A DNA stretch of 64,000 bases from Marinomonas fungiae (GTDB taxonomy: Bacteria > Pseudomonadota > Gammaproteobacteria > Pseudomonadales > Marinomonadaceae). Numbering within the stretch: position 1 is the first letter of the stretch; each line of letters starts with the position of its first letter. Positions 45,641 through 54,534 of the stretch are shown here, one piece after another. The stretch lies in assembly GCF_001418205.1 (NCBI RefSeq), contig NZ_LIQF01000001.1, positions 152,853 through 216,852 on the forward strand. The letters run 5' to 3'. Both the position numbers and the translations under genes were made by a program. The notes below the pieces were generated by a model. It was not told the DNA's origin. It was given only the letters and a program-made list of their open reading frames with translations, and searched no databases.

Positions 45641-46296
45641 GTTTTCCCGTCGTTGTTTTAATTTCAGGCAGCGGCAGTAATTTGCAGGCTTTGATTGATC
45701 AAAGCCTGCAAGGCAATCTCGATATCGACATCAAAGCCGTAGTCAGCAATAAGGCATCCGCTTACGGGCTGGAACGAGCTAATAATGCTGGCATCGCAAC
45801 CCATGCATTGGATCATAAGCAGTTTGAAAGTCGCGAAGCGTTCGACCAAGCTCTTATGGCTCTAATCGACCAGTATCAGCCTAAGCTGGTGGTGCTTGCG
45901 GGCTTTATGCGTATTCTAACGGAAGAATTTACGCGTCATTATGAAGGTCGTATGTTAAACATACATCCTTCATTGTTGCCAAAGTACAAAGGATTAAATA
46001 CTCACCAGCGAGCAATTGACGCTGGTGAAGCGGAACATGGTGTGTCCGTTCATTTTGTTACTTCGGAACTGGATGCTGGCTCAGTGGTCTTACAAGCTAG
46101 CACCGAAATATCGTCAGATGAAACTGCTGACTCGCTGGCTCAGAAAGTTCATGCGCTTGAGCACATCATTTATCCCCTAAGCGTTAAATGGTTTAGCTCT
46201 GGTCGCTTAACTCTAGAAAACGGTCAAGCCGTACTAGACGGAGAACCTTTACCTGAGTCAGGTGTGCGTTACACAACGGATTTGAACGAACACTAG
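45637..46296 (+). CDS. purN: Phosphoribosylglycinamide formyltransferase
   Basis: 219 residues. [15 protein letters not shown] substrate loop, [29 protein letters not shown] with the catalytic Asn-His, and [19 protein letters not shown] with the catalytic Asp. It uses 10-formyl-THF to formylate GAR. It is coupled to purM by a 4-bp overlap and is followed 11 bp later by the DUF3108 gene. Confidence 0.97.
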   Translation: MSFPVVVLISGSGSNLQALIDQSLQGNLDIDIKAVVSNKASAYGLERANNAGIATHALDHKQFESREAFDQALMALIDQYQPKLVVLAGFMRILTEEFTRHYEGRMLNIHPSLLPKYKGLNTHQRAIDAGEAEHGVSVHFVTSELDAGSVVLQASTEISSDETADSLAQKVHALEHIIYPLSVKWFSSGRLTLENGQAVLDGEPLPESGVRYTTDLNEH

Positions 46297-46307
46297 GAAA
46301 AATTAAG

Positions 46308-47117
46308 ATGGGTATTATCCGAAACATTACCGCAATCGCACTATTATTTCAGATAATACCCTCTTACTCGGCCTCATCAACTGCACCCGTTACCCATACT
46401 AGCTCTCCGTCTAATGGCAATGTCTCTTCACCTGTAGCCCAACAAAAAAACTCGAATGACCCAGTGTTTTTTACCCCTTACAGTGCCGTTTACAGCACGG
46501 TTTATAAAAAGGGCATTACTTTACGAGTGGAAGGTAAACAAACGCTGACTGAAGCGGCTGATCATCAATATAAGTTTGATTTTGTCGTGGATACGTTACT
46601 TGCCAGCCTCAAAGAATCAAGCCAGTTTTACCTAGAAGGTGATAGCTTACGGCCGACGGAATACCACTACTCTTCAAGTGTGTTGGGGAAACGTAAGGAT
46701 GTCATCGTCACGTTTGACTGGGATGACATGAGCGCGATTAATACTTCCAAAGGCAACTCTTGGTCAATGCCGATCAATAACACCACACTTGATCGACTCA
46801 CATTACAACTTCAGCTTCGATACGATTTAAAAAGTCATCGAGATCAACTCGATTACCAGATTGCCGATGGTGGTCAAGCAAAGCTTTATACCTTTGAAAA
46901 ACGTGATCAGGAGATGATTAAAACTAAGCTTGGAGAGCTTGAAACCATTAAAGTCGTTCGGACCGACAACCTATCGGATAAGCGCCATCAATATTTCTGG
47001 TTTGCTCCCAAATATGACTACTTGTTAGTAAAGATGGAACACTTTGAAAAAGGTGAGTCGTACACTCTTAACCTAGATAAAATCACTCAGCTCCCCACAC
47101 CTGCGGCCAAACAGTAA
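46308..47117 (+). CDS. DUF3108 domain-containing exported protein
   Basis: 269 residues, signal peptide about 1-22, then a Ser/Thr-rich linker and the DUF3108 beta-rich domain (YSAVYSTVYKKGITLRVEG, then YQIADGGQAKLYTFEKRDQEMIKTKLGELETIKVVR). Members are periplasmic proteins of unknown function that commonly follow purN. It ends 1 bp from the convergent mobA gene. Confidence 0.88.
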   Translation: MGIIRNITAIALLFQIIPSYSASSTAPVTHTSSPSNGNVSSPVAQQKNSNDPVFFTPYSAVYSTVYKKGITLRVEGKQTLTEAADHQYKFDFVVDTLLASLKESSQFYLEGDSLRPTEYHYSSSVLGKRKDVIVTFDWDDMSAINTSKGNSWSMPINNTTLDRLTLQLQLRYDLKSHRDQLDYQIADGGQAKLYTFEKRDQEMIKTKLGELETIKVVRTDNLSDKRHQYFWFAPKYDYLLVKMEHFEKGESYTLNLDKITQLPTPAAKQ

Positions 47118-47699
47118 CTAGGGTTCTAATTGATCTAGATAGTTGATATTGACCAACTCTTCGTCCCTGTGCCAATGCACCGCACGTCTACCAATTTGTT
47201 TATAAAAGCTCATCACTCCGTAATACTCAGCTTGCGCTAAGAATTCTGGCAAATTCTGCTTGAGCGCAGCCACTGGCAATACCGCATGTAAAGGCTGAGG
47301 ACCCGACACCGTTTCCATAAAATGCACCATCTCTGGCGCTTGCTGAGCGTTTTCTAATAAATGCTGGAGTGCTGCGTCAGAGAAACGTGGGGTGTCGCAT
47401 GGGACCACTAAAAGATGAGAGGTGTTAAGCTTGTCTAACACAGCATACAACCCACCTAGAGGTCCGATACCCTGCCAAGGGGCGACATCAGTGATGACGT
47501 CATCGACTAACGTTTGGTAGCGCTCAAGATTACGGTTAGCACTGATAAATTGCTGAACGGAAAAGGGTTTTACCAAAGCCATCATCCGCTCAATTAAAGG
47601 TTGCCCAGCATATAACTGCCAGCCCTTATCCACACCGCCCATACGCTGCGCTGCCCCACCAGCTAAAACCAACGCCGTAATCTCAAATTTGTTGCTCAT
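47118..47699 (-). CDS. mobA: Molybdenum cofactor guanylyltransferase
   Basis: 193 residues. GTP-binding signature LAGGAAQRMGGVDKGWQLYAG at the N-terminus, then PLGGLYAVLDKL and VPCDTPRFSD. It adds GMP to Mo-molybdopterin to make the guanine dinucleotide cofactor that NasA needs, which explains its place at the end of the nitrate operon. It follows the TrpD2-like gene with a 5-bp gap. Confidence 0.92.
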   Translation of the reverse strand: MSNKFEITALVLAGGAAQRMGGVDKGWQLYAGQPLIERMMALVKPFSVQQFISANRNLERYQTLVDDVITDVAPWQGIGPLGGLYAVLDKLNTSHLLVVPCDTPRFSDAALQHLLENAQQAPEMVHFMETVSGPQPLHAVLPVAALKQNLPEFLAQAEYYGVMSFYKQIGRRAVHWHRDEELVNINYLDQLEP

Positions 47700-47704
47700 G
47701 ACTC

Positions 47705-48715
47705 TTATATAGCCTTCCCATATCTAAGGTAGTCTCGCTGACGCTCATTCCATAATTTCTGCGCTAAGTTTAGGCAATAAATCTGATCGTCTTGGTCGTG
47801 AATCAATCCTAACACGGAGGCCAGAGTCTGTAGCACCGCTTTTTCACCAAACGGGTCACTCGACTCCCCCGTCCAATGCTCAATCATACGACGTAATGAC
47901 AAATTACTTTTATTACGGGTATGTTCCTGCTCAATGCGATGCCATTGTTGCCAATGCAAGCGACTATTTTTTACTTTTGCAAGGGTTACTTCCCGCTCAG
48001 GGTTGACCTCAGCTTCACCATTACCACCACGAAAAATAAGCACCGATGGATCATTCAATTGCAGGCAAGAATGAGCATGCAGATCATCGTAGCCCTTATG
48101 AAAAACCCCATGGACACTGTGCGCAGCCTGAAAAGGGTTCATCATTCGTACTACTGTATTCACTGGAGAACGCAACCCGAGAGACAATTTCAAATCCATC
48201 ATTTGCGCCAAGCACTGATTCACAACCTCTAATGGAACATAGAGAAAATTATGATGCTGCAAATAACTATTAACTCTGCCAGCCTCTGTTTTGGGCACAT
48301 AGGGCAACCCCAAAGATTTCACGATTTCCTCAACATAAATGCGATCTTCCCCCTTAAATGAATGACCATGCATGACAACTTTGTAGCCCGCATCCGCGAG
48401 TGTCAGTGCCGCGAGCAGAAACCAAGGTAATTCATTACGTTTGCCCGCATAAGCCGGCCAATCAATATCTACTTTTGAAGGGGCGAGGTTTTGCACCTTT
48501 AGAAAGGCTCGTACCGCGCGGGTAAAGCCAATCGTCTCTTCAACCGTTTCTTCACGGATTCGAATCAACATCCAGAATGCACCGATTTGTTCAGGGGCAG
48601 CCTCCCCTTGCAACATCATGGTCATCGCCATTTGGGCTTCTTCTGCGGTCAGTGGACGTGAGCCCTTTTTACCGCGCCCCAGAATTTGTACAAAACGCGA
48701 GAAGAATTCACTCAT
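47705..48715 (-). CDS. TrpD2/YbiB-like glycosyltransferase-family protein
   Basis: 336 residues from the ATG at 48715, whose ATG overlaps the nasA stop (ATGA). It resembles anthranilate phosphoribosyltransferase (LTAEEAQMAMTMMLQGEAAPEQIGAFWMLIRIREET) but lacks the typical TrpD PRPP loop, as in the TrpD2/YbiB branch, which binds nucleic acid rather than making tryptophan. Such genes recur beside assimilatory nitrate reductase genes in gammaproteobacteria. Their role there is not established to my knowledge. Confidence 0.82.
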   Translation of the reverse strand: MSEFFSRFVQILGRGKKGSRPLTAEEAQMAMTMMLQGEAAPEQIGAFWMLIRIREETVEETIGFTRAVRAFLKVQNLAPSKVDIDWPAYAGKRNELPWFLLAALTLADAGYKVVMHGHSFKGEDRIYVEEIVKSLGLPYVPKTEAGRVNSYLQHHNFLYVPLEVVNQCLAQMMDLKLSLGLRSPVNTVVRMMNPFQAAHSVHGVFHKGYDDLHAHSCLQLNDPSVLIFRGGNGEAEVNPEREVTLAKVKNSRLHWQQWHRIEQEHTRNKSNLSLRRMIEHWTGESSDPFGEKAVLQTLASVLGLIHDQDDQIYCLNLAQKLWNERQRDYLRYGKAI

Positions 48716-51372
48716 AATGTCACCTCCATAACCGGGATAAATTGTTTGATTTCTGGAATGCAGGAACCGCAATTAGTCCCGCACTTTAAAGACTTGCCTA
48801 ATGCTTCAATTGAAGAGATTCCAGACCGAACTGCCTGTTCAATTTGTTTCGACCCTATTTGAAAACAAGAGCAGACAACAGCCCCCTTGTCCTCCACATT
48901 CACCGCTCGACCTGCAAGCAAGGCTATGCCCTGCATTTCGGTCATAGCGTCAACGCTAAACAACTGGTCTTCTAACCATGAGGTAGATGGTAATGTTGGG
49001 GAGGCCTGTAACAACACAAATGCAACAACCTGTTCATCAACTATGTACACTCGACGTTGCTGCGGGCGAATAGGATTCCGATATTCTAACCAATTGCCTT
49101 TAGACCATTGCTGCTCTATCTGAGCGCATAGCACCTCGATAATATCGGGCCGATTACTGGCAAGATCTAGGCGCTCACCTTTCTCAAGAGGGACGCGGCA
49201 CCAATAATCTAATTCAGGTAGATTGGGCAGTTTCTTTGACAGCACATAGCCATAACGTAATCCCTGAACAGCTTTCACATTCACAATGGCATGTTTGGAT
49301 TCTGGCTGCCCTGATAACACATCACAGGCTTGCGGAATCAATGACGAGACGATGGACTGGCTGGCAAACTGACGAGTCCAATGAATCGGCGCAAATAGAT
49401 TTTGCGGCCTTACCTGATCTGAAACTTTGGCTCTAAGCTTGAGACTCTGCAGAGCTGATGACACCTCTACCACACTGTTGTCTTGGACATTTAGCTTAGC
49501 CGCATCTTCGGGATGAATTTCTAGGTAAGGCTCGCTGATATGCTTCACAAGAATAGCGGCATCGCCAGTTCGAGTCATGGTATGCCATTGATCTCGCACA
49601 CGTCCCGTGTTGAGAATAAAAGGGAATTCATGGGTAGTTTGAGCTACAGGTTTCTCAGGATAGATGGGAATAAAACTTGCCTTACCATCCTTTGTAAAAA
49701 ACTTGCCATCCTCAAACATCCTTGCCGTACCCTTTGGCCGAGTTGGCGTCACAGGCCATTGAATAGGTGCTAACGTCTCATATTCATCAGCGCTTATCTG
49801 ATTAAAATAGCTGATATCAAAGTCCCTTTTGCCGTTATTTTCAAATCCCGACAAGGCAGCATGCTCACGAAAAATTTGATCCACCGAGCGGTAGGAAAAG
49901 CCAGCTCGATAGCCCATTTTTTGTGCGACTTGACAGATCGCCCACCAATCTGGCATAGCCTGCCCCAAGGGTGGTAGAAGGCCACGCTGGCGAGAAATAC
50001 GACGCTCTGAATTCGTCACCGTGCCATCTTTCTCACTCCACGGTAGCGCGGGCAATAAAACGTCAGCGTAAGCCGTGGTATCCGTATGCACTTTGCAATC
50101 ACTGACAATGACCAATTCACATTTTTCCAAAGCACGTCTGACTTGCTCTGTATCAGGTAGACTAACGAGGGGATTAGTCGACATAATCCAAACGACTTTG
50201 ATTTTTCCTGACTCTATGGCTTGAAACATGTCGATGGCTTTTAAACCATTTTCTGTGGCCATGTTCGGCGCCTGCCAAAATCGCTGCACCGTCTCTATCG
50301 CCCCAGGGGTGGCAAAATCCATATGAGCAGCGAGTTGATTCGCTAACCCACCGACTTCACGACCGCCCATGGCATTAGGTTGTCCAGTAATCGAAAACGG
50401 CCCCGCACCCTCTTTACCGATACGACCGGTTGCTAAATGGCAATTGATGATGGCGTTACACTTATCGACACCAGAGGAAGACTGATTAATTCCTTGGGAA
50501 TAGAAACTCACGGTTTTGGGCGTATCACACCACCATTGGGACAGCTGCGCCAAATCTGTCTCAGCGACATCGCAGAATTTGGCTACCTCTGCACGGTTCG
50601 GTTGATGCTTTTGCGCCGCCCAAAGGGCGTTCGCAAAGCCTTTGGTGTGCTGCTTAATATAGTGCGTATCTAATATTTGATGGCGTTGTGATTCTAACAG
50701 TAGAAAGTTGAAAATCGCCGCATCACTACCTGGCGCTATCGCCAGATGTAAATCGGCAATATCACATGTCGCGGTTTTACGCGGATCAATCACGACGACT
50801 TTCATATTGGGGCGCTTGGCTTTGGCAGCGGCGATGCGCTGGAACAAGATAGGATGAGTCCAAGCCGCATTGGAACCGATCATAATGAGTAGATCGCAAA
50901 GCTCCAGATCTTCATAACTACAAGGCACGGTATCGGAACCAAACGCGCGCTTATAACCCACCACAGCGGAAGCCATACATAAACGCGAGTTAGTATCCAC
51001 ATTTGCTGTGCCAAGAAAGCCTTTAGCAAACTTGTTGGCCACGTAATAATCTTCCGTCAATATCTGACCTGATAAATAAAAAGCGAAGGAATCAGGTCCG
51101 TATTGGGCAATCGTTTGCGTGATTTTCTCAGCAATATGATCCGCTGCATCCTGCCACAACACATCTTTGCCGTGTATTTTCGGCTGCAACAAGCGATCCT
51201 CTTGAACGAGGGTTGCCACTAAGTTACTGCCTTTTACGCAAAGTTTGCCAAGGTTCGCAGGATGACTGTCATCACCTTCCAAGCTGGTAAAACCTTTGGA
51301 TGGATCATCTGCGATGGTCACCTTGACGCCACAGCCAACGCCACAGTAAGGACAAGTTGTTTTTGCTGTCAT
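48712..51372 (-). CDS. nasA: Assimilatory nitrate reductase catalytic subunit
   Basis: 886 residues. An N-terminal [4Fe-4S] motif (CPYCGVGCGVKV ... GKLCVKG) is followed by the Mo-bisMGD domains (GSNAAWTHPILFQRI, GKEGAGPFSITGQPNAMGGREVGG, and the C-terminal LNTGRVRDQWHTMTRTG). A C-terminal BFD-like [2Fe-2S] domain (VVCSCFQIG ... CGTNCGSCIPEI) receives electrons. It reduces nitrate to nitrite in the cytoplasm, probably using the NasB-like flavoprotein encoded upstream. It has its own sigma-54 promoter and antitermination-type leader. Confidence 0.95.
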   Translation of the reverse strand: MTAKTTCPYCGVGCGVKVTIADDPSKGFTSLEGDDSHPANLGKLCVKGSNLVATLVQEDRLLQPKIHGKDVLWQDAADHIAEKITQTIAQYGPDSFAFYLSGQILTEDYYVANKFAKGFLGTANVDTNSRLCMASAVVGYKRAFGSDTVPCSYEDLELCDLLIMIGSNAAWTHPILFQRIAAAKAKRPNMKVVVIDPRKTATCDIADLHLAIAPGSDAAIFNFLLLESQRHQILDTHYIKQHTKGFANALWAAQKHQPNRAEVAKFCDVAETDLAQLSQWWCDTPKTVSFYSQGINQSSSGVDKCNAIINCHLATGRIGKEGAGPFSITGQPNAMGGREVGGLANQLAAHMDFATPGAIETVQRFWQAPNMATENGLKAIDMFQAIESGKIKVVWIMSTNPLVSLPDTEQVRRALEKCELVIVSDCKVHTDTTAYADVLLPALPWSEKDGTVTNSERRISRQRGLLPPLGQAMPDWWAICQVAQKMGYRAGFSYRSVDQIFREHAALSGFENNGKRDFDISYFNQISADEYETLAPIQWPVTPTRPKGTARMFEDGKFFTKDGKASFIPIYPEKPVAQTTHEFPFILNTGRVRDQWHTMTRTGDAAILVKHISEPYLEIHPEDAAKLNVQDNSVVEVSSALQSLKLRAKVSDQVRPQNLFAPIHWTRQFASQSIVSSLIPQACDVLSGQPESKHAIVNVKAVQGLRYGYVLSKKLPNLPELDYWCRVPLEKGERLDLASNRPDIIEVLCAQIEQQWSKGNWLEYRNPIRPQQRRVYIVDEQVVAFVLLQASPTLPSTSWLEDQLFSVDAMTEMQGIALLAGRAVNVEDKGAVVCSCFQIGSKQIEQAVRSGISSIEALGKSLKCGTNCGSCIPEIKQFIPVMEVTL

Positions 51373-51388
51373 ACTTTCCTCTACCCAT

Positions 51389-51436
51389 AAAAAAAGCCCT
51401 GCTTCCCATCTTGGTTACAAGAGGAAAGTCAGGGCT
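51389..51436 (-). terminator. Attenuator terminator in the nasA leader
   Basis: AGCCCTG / CAGGGCT with an extended inner stem, followed by seven T residues, ending 17 bp before the nasA ATG. It would stop transcription unless antiterminated. Its 5' arm overlaps the 3' arm of hexaloop hairpin P2. Confidence 0.8.
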
Positions 51437-51475
51437 ACATTGCCAATCACCAGACATCCAACACTGGATAGACTG
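51433..51475 (-). promoter_or_regulatory. ANTAR-type (NasR/NasT) two-hexaloop antitermination element, nasA leader
   Basis: Hairpin P1 is TATCC[AGTGTT]GGATG and P2 is GGC[AATGTA]GCC. Both loops have six bases with A at position 1 and G at position 4, the recognition feature of ANTAR antiterminators. The 3' arm of P2 is shared with the terminator. P1 begins about 5 nt from the predicted sigma-54 transcription start. P2's stem is short (3 bp). Confidence 0.7.
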
Positions 51476-51490
51476 AGGTATATTAATCAC

Positions 51491-51506
51491 TGCAAATTGC
51501 AGGCCA
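51491..51506 (-). promoter_or_regulatory. Sigma-54 promoter of nasA
   Basis: TGGCCTGCAATTTGCA matches the -24/-12 consensus with exactly GG-N10-GC. It places the transcript start near 51480, directly ahead of the leader hairpins. Confidence 0.78.
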
Positions 51507-51554
51507 GCTTAGTGGAGCCATTTTTGATGGAAAAACGCTTGTTACAGTGATTGT

Positions 51555-51580
51555 GTGCGCTAAGAAAACGCTTAACGCAC
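51555..51580. promoter_or_regulatory. Inverted repeat upstream of the nasA promoter, candidate activator site
   Basis: GTGCG-C-TAAG / CTTA-A-CGCAC, 50-75 bp upstream of the -24 box, the usual distance for an NtrC-type enhancer. It lies just after the nirD stop, but no T-run follows, so a terminator is less likely. Confidence 0.4.
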
Positions 51581-51600
51581 CGATTTGACACACTAAAATA

Positions 51601-51924
51601 TTAAACGGCGATATACACTTCGTTATCAACCATCTTGGCTGACCAGACTTTTAGAAAAACCTCATCTTCCAAGCACTGCCCAGTTGAGAGATTGTAATGT
51701 TGCTTGTAAAGCGGACTAGCGACCACCCATTGATCTTGCAAATGGGCAGTTAAGCCTCGCGACATCACATTGGCTTTGCCAATCGGATCCCAATTGCTCA
51801 CTGCGAACACCTTGTCTTCCGCTTCCGGTAAAAAGAAGATCGCCACCTGCTCGCCATTAACCATGGCCGCGACGCCGGCGTCTTCCACTAAATCGTCTTT
51901 GATACAAATTAAATTCCAATTCAT
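51601..51924 (-). CDS. nirD: Nitrite reductase (NADH) small subunit
   Basis: 107 residues with the Rieske-like fold of NirD (CIKDDLVEDAGVAAMVNGEQVAIF, then KANVMSRGLTAHLQDQWVVASPLYKQHYNLSTGQCLED). As in other NirD proteins, the Rieske cluster ligands are missing. It partners NirB in reducing nitrite to ammonium. AGGAG precedes the ATG. It lies 9 bp after the nirB 3' part. Confidence 0.92.
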   Translation of the reverse strand: MNWNLICIKDDLVEDAGVAAMVNGEQVAIFFLPEAEDKVFAVSNWDPIGKANVMSRGLTAHLQDQWVVASPLYKQHYNLSTGQCLEDEVFLKVWSAKMVDNEVYIAV

Positions 51925-51933
51925 GGGATGCTC

Positions 51934-53373
51934 CTAACCAGCTTTGGCAATCAGTGTTACTTTCTCTTCGTCAGTAGCTGGGCGAATTTGATTTCGCTCT
52001 TCGACAAAGACCACGTTTTCATCTTGGCCATCGTGATTTACAAACTGACGGAAAGTCTTAAGGGCTTTCTCATCATTAACGGTGGTTTTCCATTCACATT
52101 GGAAGGTACCCACAACATGATCCATTTGCTCTTCTAGCTCCTCACAAATAGCCAACGAATCACTGATAACAACTTCTTTTAGATATTCCAGACCACCTTC
52201 AAGACTGTCCATCCAAACTGAGGTCCGCTGCAAGCGATCTGCCGTTTTCACATAAAACATCAATACGCGGTCGATGTATTTAAGCAGTGTTTCATCATCG
52301 AGATCGGTGGCAAATAAATCCGCATGGCGCGGTTTCATGCCCCCATTACCGCAGACATATAGATTCCAGCCACCTTCAGTGGCGATCACACCAATGTCTT
52401 TGCTTTGCGCTTCGGCACACTCACGGGTACAGCCAGATACGGCAAACTTCAATTTATGCGGTGAACGCAAGCCTTTGTAGCGATTCTCTATCTTGATCGC
52501 CATGCCGACACTGTCATTCACGCCGAAGCGGCACCAAGTACTGCCGACACAAGATTTCACTGTTCGAACTGACTTGCCGTAGGCTTGACCCGTTTCAAAT
52601 CCTGCATCAATCAGACGTTTCCAGATCTCAGGTAGTTGCGGCAGGGTCGCACCAAATAAATCGATACGCTGACCGCCAGTGATTTTGGTGTAGAGATTGT
52701 AATCTTTCGCCACTTGGCCAATCACAATCAGTTTGTCAGGTGTGATTTCACCACCTGGAATGCGTGGCACCACAGAATACGTACCGTCTTTCTGCATATT
52801 GGCCAAGAAGCGGTCATTGGTATCCTGCAAACCGATGTGTTCTTTGGCAAGCACGTAATCATTCCAAACTGACGCCAAGATTGAGCCAACCGCTGGTTTA
52901 CAAATTTCACAGCCATGGCCTTTGCCATGTTTATGCAATAACTCAGAATAAGTGCGAATACCCTCTACTTTGACAATGGTGTAAAGGTCTTGGCGCGTAT
53001 GAGGGAAATGCTCACAAATGTCGGTACTGACTTCGATGCCTAACGCGGTAAGCTCATTGTCCACGACCTTCTTGAGTAACGCCGCACAACCGCCACAGCC
53101 CGTCGCCGCTTTGGTCGCACTTTTAACATCGCCCACGGACATAGCACCGGCAGCCACCGCATCCGCAATACTTTGCTTGGTGACGTTATGACAGGAACAA
53201 ATAGAAGCCGTGGCAGGCAAAGCCTCTACTCCAAGACCAACCGACTCACCATTGCTAGCTGGCAGAATCAAAGCTTGCGGTTGCGCCGGTAAATCAATGC
53301 CGTTTAAGTAGTATTGAATCAAGGTGTCGTAGTAGCTGTTATCCCGCACCAATGACTTTCTTGCCATCTTCAC
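51934..53373 (-). pseudogene. nirB: nirB, 3' part: siroheme/Fe-S nitrite reductase region in a shifted frame
   Basis: 479 codons from a GTG at 53373. It has the BFD-type [2Fe-2S] motif (CSCHNVT ... CGGC), CEICKP, and the siroheme/[4Fe-4S] ligands in KSCVGSTWCRFG and VSGCTRECAEA. The family sequence resumes at RDNSYYDTLIQYYLNG, exactly where the upstream frame breaks off. With the 5' part it would give a normal NirB of about 850 residues. The GTG lies inside the end of the 5' part with only a weak ribosome site, so re-initiation is possible but not assured. Mutation or an assembly error are alternatives. Confidence 0.75.
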
Positions 53374-54484
53374 TTACTACCAGCTTACGGTATTCTTGAT
53401 TAATCTGATCTTGGTACACAAAACAACGGGCGCCTTGGCTAGCGGCGTGAGCATCACCGATCGAACCCACATCACAACCCAGCAACTTCAGTTTGGTGCT
53501 CATATCTGCACCAGTGAAAGCAGCCGCAGCATTACACATTAGATGACCCGCCACAGTTTTTGCCATCATGTAACCAGGTGCCACCAAGCCAAAGATTCGA
53601 CCATCCCATAGAGCACATTCACCAATCGCATAAACACTGTCATCACTGGTGATACATTGGTTATTGATCACGATACCGCCGCGCTCACCCACTTCAAGTT
53701 TGGCTTGGCGCGCCAACTCATCTCGTGGCCGAATCCCAGCCGAGAAAAGAATCAGATCCGTTTCCAAGTGTGAGCCATCAGCAAAGTTCATGCGATGGTT
53801 GGCTGATTCACCATCAACGATCTCATTGGTTGCCGTTGAAGTCAGCACCCTTACCCCCAAACCTTCGATCATTTCGCGCAACAAGGCACCACCGGTTTCA
53901 TCCAGCTGCACTGGCATTAAACGCGGTGCAAATTCCACCACACTGGTTTCAAGACCTAGATTTTTCAGTGCATTGGCAGCTTCCAAACCTAGCAGACCGC
54001 CCCCCACGACCGTACCTGTCTTAGCGCTTTGCGCGCAGGCTTTGATCGCATCTAGATCCTCTAGCGTTCGGTATACAAAGGTATTTTCTCGATCATGGCC
54101 AGGCATAGGTGGAACAAATGGATAGGAACCCGTAGCTAAAACCAACTTGTCATAGGCAAGCTGCTCACCACCTTCAAGCGTTAGCATTTTTGCTTGTCGA
54201 TCGAGAACAACTACCTTACTACGGGTATGAAATGCTACACCGTGATTTTCGTAGTATTGGCTGGTTGTCAACGCAAGATCCGCAGCGCTTGCACCATTGA
54301 AATAATCACTTAAATGAACTCGGTCGTAGGCTAGGTTCGCTTCCTCACCAAGTACGGTGACGCGGTATTCATCCATACCGCCAAGCTCAATCAGCTGCTC
54401 GACAAAGTGATGGCCAACCATGCCATTTCCGACCACTATAATGTGCTGTTTTGTGCCATCGTTTGAATGTGTAAATGACGTCAT
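53339..54484 (-). pseudogene. nirB: nirB, 5' part: FAD/NADH-binding region, frameshifted after GKKVIGA
   Basis: About 381 codons from the ATG at 54484, which follows AAAGGGG. FAD fold IIVVGNGMVGHHFVEQL, NAD site GTVVGGGLLGLEAANAL, and ATG-type motif YAIGECALWDG. The frame ends ...KKVIGAG-stop, where relatives read GAVLVGD. Comparing the DNA with that expected sequence implies loss of 11 bp between the GCG codon and GATAAC. Without the siroheme region this part alone cannot reduce nitrite. It overlaps the 3' part by 35 bp. Confidence 0.75.
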
Positions 54485-54534
54485 CATGTTCCCCTTTCTA
54501 AGCCTTTCGGCCAGCAACATCTGACGTTGGAGTT

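Noticed and set aside
51389..51436. nasA-proximal hairpin considered as the ordinary terminator of the nirBD transcript
   Set aside because: It lies more than 160 bp past nirD, downstream of a sigma-54 promoter and overlapping hexaloop P2, and only 17 bp before nasA, so a leader attenuator fits better.
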